Source: CAZJPS01 sp964548055
GTDB taxonomy: Bacteria; Patescibacteriota; Gracilibacteria; Peribacterales; Peribacteraceae
Assembly (NCBI GenBank): GCA_964548055.1
Contig: CAZJPS010000061.1
Coordinates: forward strand, 1-7,153
Direction: 5' to 3'
Length of the DNA stretch: 7,153 nt
A program made the translations under genes and the position numbers. Shown here in pieces: positions 1 to 4,940 of this stretch; positions within the stretch are counted from its first letter, which is position 1, and each line of letters begins with the position of its first letter. The notes beneath the pieces were generated by a model that was given only the letters and a program-made list of their open reading frames with translations, did no database searches and was not told the origin of the DNA.

Positions 1-1188
1 CGTTCACATTTTTATACCATTGAATCCGTTGCCGCTAAAGCAACATTTACTGCAGCGGAAGGTAATTCTTCGGTGTCTGAGCGGAAGCAGTTTTGGAAGC
101 AATCATTTGAGCTTTCGTTGCAAAAACCGTTGTTTGGTTGGGGCCCGTACAGCTTTAGGTTTGTTCAGCCTCGGCTCCAAACAGGTGTATTTGAAACATC
201 CGATCACCCGCACAATGTTTTCTTAAAGCTTGCGATGGAGCGTGGCTGGCCCTCAGCTTTTTTATTTCTCAGCATTATTGTACTGGTGGTCTTTCCTTTT
301 TGTATCCGATGCATAAAGGGGGATGTATCACTTGCGCATTCTTCTGATCGTACATTGCTATGTATAGCCATGTTCGTGAGTGTGGTAGGGGTGATAGCGC
401 ATAATATGATTGATTATAATTTGCAGTTTGTAGGCATTGTTCTCCCTTTTTGGTTGTTCTTGGGCTGCTTGGCATCAACACAAACACGTGAATGTTCATA
501 TGCGAAAAAGAGCATACTGAGGGAGCTTGAGATGATTTTCATGCTCGCTATGCTGTGTGTTGCTGTTTTTGAGGGTAGATATTTGATCACATCATCTTTG
601 GGACGCAGAGCAGAAGCAAATGGCAACATACGTGAAGCATTATTTTGGTATGACAGATCGATCGATGGATTATTTTCCAGAGATCTTTATTTGAGCATGG
701 CATCATTGCAGAGAAGCGAAGGCCGAATATCTGATTCAATTCAATCGCTTGAGAAGTATGCGGAAAAGAATTCTGAAGATGCTCGTGTATGGTTGTTGAG
801 AGGAGATATTGCGTACTTCGATCAGAAAGATTATCCACTTGCCCTTACCCTGTATGAACGTGCGAACGCATTTGGACGCTTTAATTACTTAAATATCTCT
901 ACTGGAATGTTGCGAACGCTGAATGCAGTGCAGGATGTTCCTGTGATAAATGAGAAGAAGAATGAAATGGATCAGATTTTTCTTGCATATCAGAGGGCAC
1001 TTTTACAGAATTCCCACTTTATAGATCTTTCTCAAAATGTTGAGGAGTTCGATCTCTATCGATCATTGCTTGCGTCTTTATATCCTAGCGATGCACCGAG
1101 GTATGAAAAAGAAGCTAAAGAAGCAATAGCTCATGCTCATGCGGTAAGAGAGCAATTGGGTGATACAAAGCAGGGGCTGCTGTGGTAG
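1..1188 (+). CDS. O-antigen ligase/polymerase-like membrane protein with C-terminal TPR-like region (5' partial)
   Basis: The frame is open from the first base, so the gene starts upstream; 395 codons are visible, ending in TAG. A GTG at 73 is internal: the 24 residues before it continue the family pattern. Wzy_C-type (O-antigen ligase) signatures are seen: a helix around QFWKQSFEL, then KPLFGWGPYSF (about residues 42-52), a periplasmic-loop DHPHN (68-72), and AHNMIDYNLQF (133-143). Hydrophobic segments lie near residues 85-104, 118-134, 140-156 and 174-191. After the last one comes a soluble helical tail of about 200 residues containing TPR-like pairs (EANGNIREALFWYDRSI; about 201-290). Family members join polysaccharide chains to lipid carriers or proteins at the outer face of the membrane. 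Whether this one is a ligase, a polymerase or a protein glycosyltransferase cannot be told. The tail suggests a protein partner or substrate (inference). Confidence 0.85.
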   Translation, partial: RSHFYTIESVAAKATFTAAEGNSSVSERKQFWKQSFELSLQKPLFGWGPYSFRFVQPRLQTGVFETSDHPHNVFLKLAMERGWPSAFLFLSIIVLVVFPFCIRCIKGDVSLAHSSDRTLLCIAMFVSVVGVIAHNMIDYNLQFVGIVLPFWLFLGCLASTQTRECSYAKKSILRELEMIFMLAMLCVAVFEGRYLITSSLGRRAEANGNIREALFWYDRSIDGLFSRDLYLSMASLQRSEGRISDSIQSLEKYAEKNSEDARVWLLRGDIAYFDQKDYPLALTLYERANAFGRFNYLNISTGMLRTLNAVQDVPVINEKKNEMDQIFLAYQRALLQNSHFIDLSQNVEEFDLYRSLLASLYPSDAPRYEKEAKEAIAHAHAVREQLGDTKQGLLW

Positions 1189-1212
1189 GGAATGCACGGT
1201 GACAGAAGAGTT

Positions 1213-1228
1213 TAAATAATAATATTTA
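1213..1228. repeat. AT-only inverted repeat after the ligase-like gene
   Basis: TAAATA, a four-base loop ATAA, then TATTTA form a 6-bp stem 25 bases after the stop codon at 1188. It could act as a weak transcription end, but there is no GC-rich stem and no following T-run, so the role is uncertain. The surrounding stretch 1189-1330 is AT-rich and shows nothing else. Confidence 0.3.
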
Positions 1229-1330
1229 GAATAGTCAAAATTGTGCTTAATCGTAGCTCCTCAGTTGATATCTGTTCCATACAAAGATCAAAACACGGTC
1301 AATTTTACTCTGAGCGCATATCTGAAAACG

Positions 1331-1600
1331 TCCCTCCGCTTTGGGCGGGGGAGATCAGAGCTCCGTGCGGTTGTTTCCCTGATACAGTTCGCATGGAGAT
1401 CGGTACGGATCACTCCAATCCCTAACCAATTGTTGGGAGCATCATCACCATATTCAGAACCAAGAAGGTGATGAGCATTCCGTGCATAAGCACGAACGGG
1501 AGTGAAGCGCGGTGTGAAAGGGGCTTCACGATTTTCATACTAGACCCCCGGGAGGGGGTAGAGGAGTGTACAGAACTAAGGGTTATTGTCTACCGTACAG
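1331..1600. ncRNA. candidate structured RNA, family unknown, strand not proven
   Basis: Seven hairpins follow one another with little spacing: 1331-1352 (8 bp, one bulged T), 1361-1398 (CTCCGTGCG with CGCATGGAG, 9 bp with one G-T), 1419-1438 (7 bp, one bulge), 1442-1474 (TCATCACC with GGTGATGA, 8 bp), 1481-1494 (CGTGC, loop ATAA), 1502-1529 (GTGAAGC with GCTTCAC, 7 bp) and 1544-1559 (ACCCCC, GNRA-type loop GGGA, GGGGGT). GTACGG at 1403-1408 could pair with CCGTAC at 1593-1598 and close the domain. The block is visibly GC-richer than the AT-rich DNA on both sides, and the open frames across it look like no protein. The plus strand is preferred because of the GGGA loop. I do not recognise RNase P, tmRNA, SRP RNA, 6S RNA or a group I/II intron core in it. 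Hairpins in DNA can also mark a decayed mobile element. Confidence 0.4.
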
Positions 1601-1843
1601 TTGCTGACTGATAATAGTAGTATGTAATGATAAATATATGCTTAAAACAGCTTTATGATGAGGATCTGTTTCTCAAAAATGATGTTATATGGGACCATTT
1701 TGTATACAAAATTTGTTCATTAAATGTGTTTGGATTAGGTCTCAAAACTATCTAAATTTAGAATATGTTTTCTAGTAGCTGAATTGAGAGTTGAAAGTCG
1801 ACAATCTGGGTTCTGAGAAATCACTGATGTATGCTCTGTTCAA
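1601..1843. other. AT-rich non-coding stretch with two perfect palindromes
   Basis: No credible gene is seen on either strand. The only structure noticed is two perfect palindromes: a 16-bp one at 1697-1712 (ATTTTGTATACAAAAT) and a 12-bp one at 1751-1762 (TCTAAATTTAGA), 38 bases apart. They could be protein-binding sites, but no promoter or gene start lies next to them. Confidence 0.4.
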
Positions 1844-1949
1844 CGGGACGCATCTCCCACCTTCATCCGTTATTGTAAGTACATTTGGGGAAGGCTACGG
1901 TGGGCGAGCAGTGTGTTAGTAGGTAGTTCGTTATAATTCTCCGTGTTAT
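1844..1949. repeat. 106-bp tandem unit A, headed by a tRNA-Pro 5'-end-like sequence
   Basis: This unit begins CGGGACG, identical to the acceptor-stem start of the tRNA-Pro at 2056. It matches unit B (1950-2055) without gaps at 71 of 106 positions (counted by eye). Bases 8-13 of the unit have drifted from the tRNA (CATCTC instead of TAGCTC). The most conserved core is the part around GGCTACGGTGGGCGAGCAG (1893-1911), followed by TAGGTAGTTC. CCCACCTTC near the start can pair with GAAGG and TGGG of the core, giving a bulged hairpin. No further copy is seen before 1844. Confidence 0.75.
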
Positions 1950-2055
1950 CGGGACGTAGCTCCCGCCTTCGCCCCAGTGTTCTATAACTCCTTGAGATGG
2001 CTACGGTGGGCGGGCAGCGTGTTGATAGGTAGTTCATTCGTATCCTCCACATATT
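1950..2055. repeat. 106-bp tandem unit B, headed by a tRNA-Pro 5'-end copy
   Basis: The unit begins with CGGGACGTAGCTC, identical to the first 13 bases of the tRNA-Pro gene that follows it directly at 2056, and has exactly the same length as unit A. The core GGCTACGGTGGGCGGGCAG (1999-2017) is shared with A. GCTCCCGCC near the start can pair with GGCGGG-C-AGC of the core with one bulged base, and CGTAGC (1955-1960) is complementary to GCTACG (2000-2005). As the tRNA's immediate upstream DNA, it probably also carries the tRNA promoter, although no convincing -35/-10 pair was found. Confidence 0.75.
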
Positions 2056-2132
2056 CGGGACGTAGCTCAGTTGGCTAGAGCGCGCGGTTCGGGACCGCGA
2101 GGTCGAAGGTTCAAGTCCTTTCGTCCCGACCA
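2056..2132 (+). tRNA. tRNA-Pro, anticodon CGG
   Basis: A complete 77-base cloverleaf can be folded. The acceptor stem is CGGGACG with CGTCCCG. TA is followed by the D stem GCTC/GAGC. The anticodon stem is CGCGG/CCGCG with loop TTCGGGA, which puts the anticodon CGG at 2090-2092 and reads proline codon CCG. The variable loop has 5 bases, and the T arm is GAAGG-TTCAAGT-CCTTT with one G-T pair. The discriminator is A (2129) and CCA is encoded (2130-2132). The anticodon loop equals that of the classical bacterial tRNA-Pro(CGG). A T-run (GTTTTTC) about 10 bases after the CCA may help termination, but no hairpin precedes it. Confidence 0.96.
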
Positions 2133-2191
2133 ATACAGTGTGTTTTTCATTAATCTCATTGTTTAAGATGGATCTAGTTATATCGCGAATA

Positions 2192-2220
2192 TTGACATAG
2201 TAGTGCAAGATGTTAACAAT
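2192..2220 (+). promoter_or_regulatory. putative promoter of the 171-aa gene, leaderless geometry
   Basis: A perfect TTGACA (2192-2197), a 17-base spacer and AACAAT (2215-2220, 4 of 6 matches to TATAAT) precede the ATG at 2227 by 6 bases. Transcription would start at or next to the start codon. This decides the start over the GTG at 2203, which lies inside the spacer. Confidence 0.5.
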
Positions 2221-2226
2221 GTGATT

Positions 2227-2742
2227 ATGGAACGTGATAGTGATCATTTTTGTGAGCGCCTGGAGAAAAAAGGAAGAGATGGAAATACGTATTTGTTGCG
2301 AGAGGGTTTTCGTGACAGATTGATAAAATACGCTCTTTCTATTGGTAGATCTTTGCCGGATGCGGTAGAAACTGCAAAAAGTGCAAAAGAAGTTTTTGAG
2401 ACACTGATGACAGGATGTTTTGAGTGTGGGCCTGTTACTATAGATGTAGAACAAAGACTGCGAGATAGAGTAAGACAAAAGGAACCTGTAGCTGTAGAGC
2501 CTGCAGAATTTGTGGAAGATCCTTATAAAGTGTTGTTGCACTTAGGGCAGATTGGAATCCCATACGCAGCTAGTACAAATGCTGGGCAGCATATAAACGT
2601 GGACCAGCAAAATGCGCAAGATCCCTCAGAACCCCGCATGAATGTGGCTCGTAGCAAATTGACCGCATATTCGGAGAATCATCATCCTACACCCATTAAT
2701 AAAGTTGCTCGTGTAGTTACTTCTACATCGAAGAATGTGTGA
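2227..2742 (+). CDS. hypothetical protein, 171 aa, unrecognised
   Basis: No family is recognised. The protein is soluble, with no signal peptide or membrane segment. Residues 1-60 are charged and look alpha-helical (RLEKKGRDGNTYLLREGF, then DAVETAKSAKEVFETLM). A single CxxC (CFEC, 64-67) follows. Residues 72-105 are again helical, and the last 60 residues are rich in N, P, S and H and probably disordered. In-frame upstream starts exist (GTG 2203, GTG 2221), but ATG 2227 fits the consensus-like promoter just before it. There is no Shine-Dalgarno sequence. It ends in TGA, the only such stop among the complete genes here. It lies 94 bases after the tRNA and 85 bases before the transporter gene. 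A long minus-strand frame overlaps it, but that frame runs through the antisense of the tRNA and is not credible. The gene is probably real, but it could be a chance frame. Confidence 0.6.
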   Translation: MERDSDHFCERLEKKGRDGNTYLLREGFRDRLIKYALSIGRSLPDAVETAKSAKEVFETLMTGCFECGPVTIDVEQRLRDRVRQKEPVAVEPAEFVEDPYKVLLHLGQIGIPYAASTNAGQHINVDQQNAQDPSEPRMNVARSKLTAYSENHHPTPINKVARVVTSTSKNV

Positions 2743-2811
2743 TGGGTAAGTGTATTGTTTTGATAGTACTTCTAGCTAAGAATGAAGATGTAGATATTTG
2801 TGCGCATTCCT

Positions 2812-2817
2812 TATACC
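2812..2817 (+). promoter_or_regulatory. possible -10 element of the yhhQ-like gene
   Basis: TATACC lies 10 bases before the ATG at 2828, which would give a leader of only 3-4 bases. It resembles the TATACT hexamers found before three other starts in the window. No good -35 was found at 16-18 bases upstream. Confidence 0.3.
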
Positions 2818-2827
2818 TTTTTGCTCT

Positions 2828-3550
2828 ATGAAATCTTACCGCTACTTCGATCTGATCATGGTAGCATTTGTGACGGTGCTGCTTATTAGCAATATTGCGT
2901 CGTCTGCAAAAATTGTAGATTTTGGAATTTCTATAGGATGGCTCCGTTTAGCTTTTGATGCGGGCACACTTCTGTTTCCACTCAGTTATATTTTTGATGA
3001 TGTGCTTACCGAAGTATATGGATACGCTAGATCACGCAGAGTGATATGGGCAGGGTTTCTTTCTAGTGCTCTCTTGAGCGTGTGTATTTTTGCGGTACTG
3101 CACATGCCAGGCGAATCGGAGTGGCAGCAGTATGCTGGGGACTCTGCATTTTCTGCAATCCTTGGTGGTATCGCGTCTGGTGGAATTATAGTGGCCAGCT
3201 TGTGTGCGTACTTTGTGGGAGAATTTAGTAATTCGTATGTACTTGCAAAAATGAAAGTGTTCACACAGGGGAAATATTTGTGGATGCGTACCATTGGTTC
3301 AACGCTGATTGGTGAAGGAGTGGATACTCTTACATTCGTGAGTATCGCGTGTGCTTTTGGCGTATTCCCATGGTCTATTGCACTTTCGTTGATAGTTGCA
3401 AATTATATTTTTAAGGTATGCATCGAAATTCTCTTCACCCCAATGACGTATCAAATTGTCGGCTTTCTAAAGAGGGCAGAAAACGAGGATTACTACGATC
3501 GCGATACTGACTTCAATCCATTCAAGATAGGGGATTCTACGGTTCGATAA
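2828..3550 (+). CDS. yhhQ: VUT-family queuosine precursor transporter (YhhQ/COG1738 type)
   Basis: A 240-aa integral membrane protein with about six hydrophobic segments (roughly residues 8-24, 38-55, 73-92, 107-131, 158-178 and 183-205). Family signatures are clear: LLFPLSYIFDDVLTEVYGYARSR (48-70, cytosolic loop with the acidic DD..TE), RTIGSTLIGEGVDT (154-167), and the C-terminal K..E..YYDRDTDFNPF (215-232). Escherichia coli YhhQ is similar in length (221 aa) and imports queuosine precursors (preQ0/preQ1) for tRNA wobble modification. ATG 2828 is chosen over an ATG 30 bases upstream because family members start close to the first membrane segment; no Shine-Dalgarno sequence is present. No queuosine biosynthesis gene is nearby. 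The stop abuts the stop of the convergent methyltransferase gene. The exact substrate (preQ0, preQ1 or queuine) cannot be read from the sequence. Confidence 0.93.
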   Translation: MKSYRYFDLIMVAFVTVLLISNIASSAKIVDFGISIGWLRLAFDAGTLLFPLSYIFDDVLTEVYGYARSRRVIWAGFLSSALLSVCIFAVLHMPGESEWQQYAGDSAFSAILGGIASGGIIVASLCAYFVGEFSNSYVLAKMKVFTQGKYLWMRTIGSTLIGEGVDTLTFVSIACAFGVFPWSIALSLIVANYIFKVCIEILFTPMTYQIVGFLKRAENEDYYDRDTDFNPFKIGDSTVR

Positions 3551-3556
3551 TTATCG
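3545..3556. other. palindromic junction of two abutting stop codons
   Basis: CGATAATTATCG is a perfect 12-bp palindrome: the yhhQ-like gene ends CGA-TAA at 3550 and the convergent methyltransferase gene also ends CGA-TAA, starting at 3551 on the other strand. No base separates the genes and no intrinsic terminator hairpin with a T-run is seen on either side. Confidence 0.8.
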
Positions 3557-4093
3557 CTTCATGTAGAGGACTACGCCATCTTCTTTTTTTACTGGTTGGA
3601 TGTCTTTCATGCGAAAAGCGTGAGAGACCACTCTCGTGCCTGGGCTTAGTTGTGGCCATACTTTCTTTTTAAAGACCTGCATGGTGTCCGTAAGGAGATA
3701 GCAGAAAATCACATCTGCATCTGTATAGTTCTGTTTCCAAAAGTCGCGTAGTTGAATGGAAGAGCGTGGATAGATGAGCGAACGAATTTTTGCCCACAGA
3801 AATGTCGGCACAGAGAATTCGTATCCCACTGCATTCGCTCCTTTTTTTGCAGCGGCAAATACCAGGCGACCATCTCCACATCCCAAGTCATACACTTTCT
3901 CTCCTTTCTTTATCTTTGCAAGCTCGATCATTTTCCGGAGTGTTTTTTGTGATGTGGGAACAAATGGAGCACCTGTGTATGTTGCGTACGCACCGGGGAT
4001 AATGATAGCAACTGCTAGTGCGAGCCAGAGGATATTGCCTTCGCTTGGTGGCAAAAAAATAATGATACAAAGAAGGAGAATTATTTCCAACAT
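3551..4093 (-). CDS. membrane-anchored class I SAM methyltransferase, FAM173 (ANTKMT/ATPSCKMT)-like
   Basis: A 180-aa protein. Two hydrophobic segments (about residues 2-15 and 20-38) are followed by GAPFVPTS (41-48), then SAM motif I VYDLGCGDGR (67-76) with AAAKKGANAVGYE (80-92) ending in the acidic residue expected to bind the ribose. RDFWKQNYTDADVIF (116-130) and the stretch VFKKKVWPQLSPGTRVVSHAF (140-160) complete the fold. This order and wording (membrane segment, P-[FY]-V-P, D-[LI]-G-[SC]-G-D-G-R, GYE, D-[LF]-W-K, 'ARVI/TRVV') is what I recall of the mitochondrial FAM173 lysine methyltransferases, which modify the ADP/ATP carrier and ATP synthase subunit c. The substrate here is unknown. 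ATG 4093 is chosen over the upstream TTG 4123 because a TATACT hexamer ends 7 bases before it. It is divergent from the TerB/PH-like gene and convergent with yhhQ. Confidence 0.85.
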   Translation of the reverse strand: MLEIILLLCIIIFLPPSEGNILWLALAVAIIIPGAYATYTGAPFVPTSQKTLRKMIELAKIKKGEKVYDLGCGDGRLVFAAAKKGANAVGYEFSVPTFLWAKIRSLIYPRSSIQLRDFWKQNYTDADVIFCYLLTDTMQVFKKKVWPQLSPGTRVVSHAFRMKDIQPVKKEDGVVLYMKR

Positions 4094-4100
4094 GAGCCTC

Positions 4101-4152
4101 AGTATAGAGTGGGCTTTGTACAATGACGATTGTGGAGAATAATAGATATACT
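4101..4152. promoter_or_regulatory. divergent leaderless promoter pair sharing one -35 region
   Basis: On the minus strand TATACT (4106-4101) is followed after 7 bases by ATG 4093. On the plus strand TATACT (4147-4152) is followed after 6 bases by ATG 4159. The two hexamers are symmetric about 4124-4129: exactly 17 bases separate that hexamer from each -10. Read on the minus strand it is TCGTCA (4 of 6 matches to TTGACA); on the plus strand the better match is ATGACG at 4123-4128 (4 of 6, spacer 18). Confidence 0.55.
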
Positions 4153-4158
4153 TGCTAT

Positions 4159-4851
4159 ATGGATTTTGTACTTCCGTTCATGGGCAGTTCTTTCGATCGC
4201 CGTAAGCATCGGAAAGAATTTTTAGCACTCCTGTTGAAGGCTGTGGAAGATGGAAAACTAACGCAAAAAGAAATGGATGAACTACATGATAAAAAAGAAG
4301 AGTATGATTTGACAGAAGAAGATATTCGTCCATTACGCGTGCAAGTGTATGTAAGGGCGTATCATGTTGTTTCTGACGATGAAAAAGTTCTTGAAGAGGA
4401 ATGGAATGATATGCTTAAAATTCAGAAGTTTTTGGGAATTTCAGATAGTGAAATATCCCGAACAAAACGTGATCTTTTGCGCCTTCATATTTTGCAAGAA
4501 ATTAAACAAAATAATTTGCCGATTGTTCCAGTACCTGATTTGGCACTTACAAAAGGTGAAAAAGTGCACTGGGTTGAGCAAGGCGCAGTGTCAACACAGG
4601 AAAATAAGAAAAAAAGCTTTACTCACAACAGAATAAAATTAATTGTGACGAGTAAGCGTATGGTGTTGCGAGGAACGGATGCAGTTTCAGAAATTCGTTT
4701 TTCGCGTATAGCGGGAATAAAGCATAAAACGAATGTAATAAGAATTATGCAGTCAAACGGCGACGTGTGGGAAATCATGCTTTCGGCTAATGCCGATATA
4801 GTGAGGGCATTGCTCCGAATTCTCGTTATGAAACACGGTAGCAGTACCTAA
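4159..4851 (+). CDS. hypothetical protein: TerB-like helical N-terminal half plus PH-like C-terminal half
   Basis: A 230-aa soluble protein. Residues 18-115 are helical and rich in charge: FLALLLKAVEDGKLTQKEMDEL (21-42), TEEDIRPL (52-59), then DDEKVLEEEWNDMLKIQKFLGISDSEIS (73-100). The pattern 'DGKLT..E...L', then '..E......i.kfLGIS..Ei', resembles TerB-type helical domains. Residues 128-225 begin LTKGEKVHWVEQGAV and continue with alternating beta strands (RIKLIVTSKRMVLRG, VSEIRFSRIAGIKHKTNVIRI, DVWEIMLS) and a final helix (ADIVRALLRIL), a layout typical of bacterial PH-like domains. No enzyme motif is seen, so a scaffold or stress-related role is only a guess. ATG 4159 is preferred to ATG 4123 because a TATACT hexamer ends 6 bases before it, and the 12 extra residues (MTIVENNRYTCY) would overlap the promoter. 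It is divergent from the methyltransferase gene. Confidence 0.75.
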   Translation: MDFVLPFMGSSFDRRKHRKEFLALLLKAVEDGKLTQKEMDELHDKKEEYDLTEEDIRPLRVQVYVRAYHVVSDDEKVLEEEWNDMLKIQKFLGISDSEISRTKRDLLRLHILQEIKQNNLPIVPVPDLALTKGEKVHWVEQGAVSTQENKKKSFTHNRIKLIVTSKRMVLRGTDAVSEIRFSRIAGIKHKTNVIRIMQSNGDVWEIMLSANADIVRALLRILVMKHGSST

Positions 4852-4907
4852 AAAGAGATGCAGACTTATAGATGGAAAAATGCGTGAAATGAATGAATAG
4901 TGTACGC

Positions 4908-4913
4908 TACAAT
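4908..4913 (+). promoter_or_regulatory. possible -10 element of the Gmad2-GerMN gene
   Basis: TACAAT (5 of 6 matches to TATAAT) lies 27 bases before ATG 4941, giving a leader of about 20 bases. No clear -35 is seen. It lies inside the coding frame if the earlier ATG at 4893 were the start. Confidence 0.3.
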
Positions 4914-4940
4914 GCTCACGATTTCTTCACAAAGTATTTT

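Noticed and set aside
73..75. GTG 73 as start of the ligase-like gene
   Set aside because: The frame is open to base 1 and the upstream residues continue the family pattern, so the gene is cut by the window edge.
1252..1275. Decayed tRNA head at CGTAGCTCCTCAGTTG
   Set aside because: It shares 8 bases plus CAGTTG with the tRNA-Pro start, but no acceptor, anticodon or T stem can be folded, so chance is as likely.
1358..1400. Group II intron domain V
   Set aside because: GAGCTCCGTGCGG recalls the start of domain V, but the 20-base loop and the missing GAAA-type loop and 3' strand do not fit, and no reverse transcriptase is present.
1241..1471. Short plus-strand reading frames of 60-76 aa
   Set aside because: They lie across the hairpin block, overlap each other in different frames, and show no protein-like composition or start signals.
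1331..1600. RNase P RNA
   Set aside because: ACAGAAC followed by GGGTTAT (1570-1587) recalls the 3' conserved part, but the nearly invariant GAGGAAAGTC of helix P4 is missing and no P1 pairing partner was found.
1870..2541. 223-aa reading frame on the minus strand
   Set aside because: It runs through the antisense of the tRNA-Pro (giving the well-known false peptide around GTKGLEPSTSRSRT) and through the two 106-bp units, and overlaps the better-supported plus-strand gene.
2740..2742. Recoded TGA (code 25, glycine) as in Gracilibacteria
   Set aside because: No in-frame TGA occurs in any of the long genes, where glycine is coded by GGN throughout.
2765..2800. preQ1 riboswitch before the queuosine-precursor transporter
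   Set aside because: TTCTAGCTAA and a CTTC/GAAG stem resemble the preQ1-I loop, and such riboswitches do precede COG1738 genes, but the A-rich tail and the conserved 3' pseudoknot strand are absent and the apparent promoter lies downstream of it.
4121..4125. TTG 4123 (minus) and ATG 4123 (plus) as starts of the divergent genes
   Set aside because: They would make the two genes overlap head to head and place both promoters inside coding sequence; ATG 4093 and ATG 4159 fit the -10 hexamers and protein families better.
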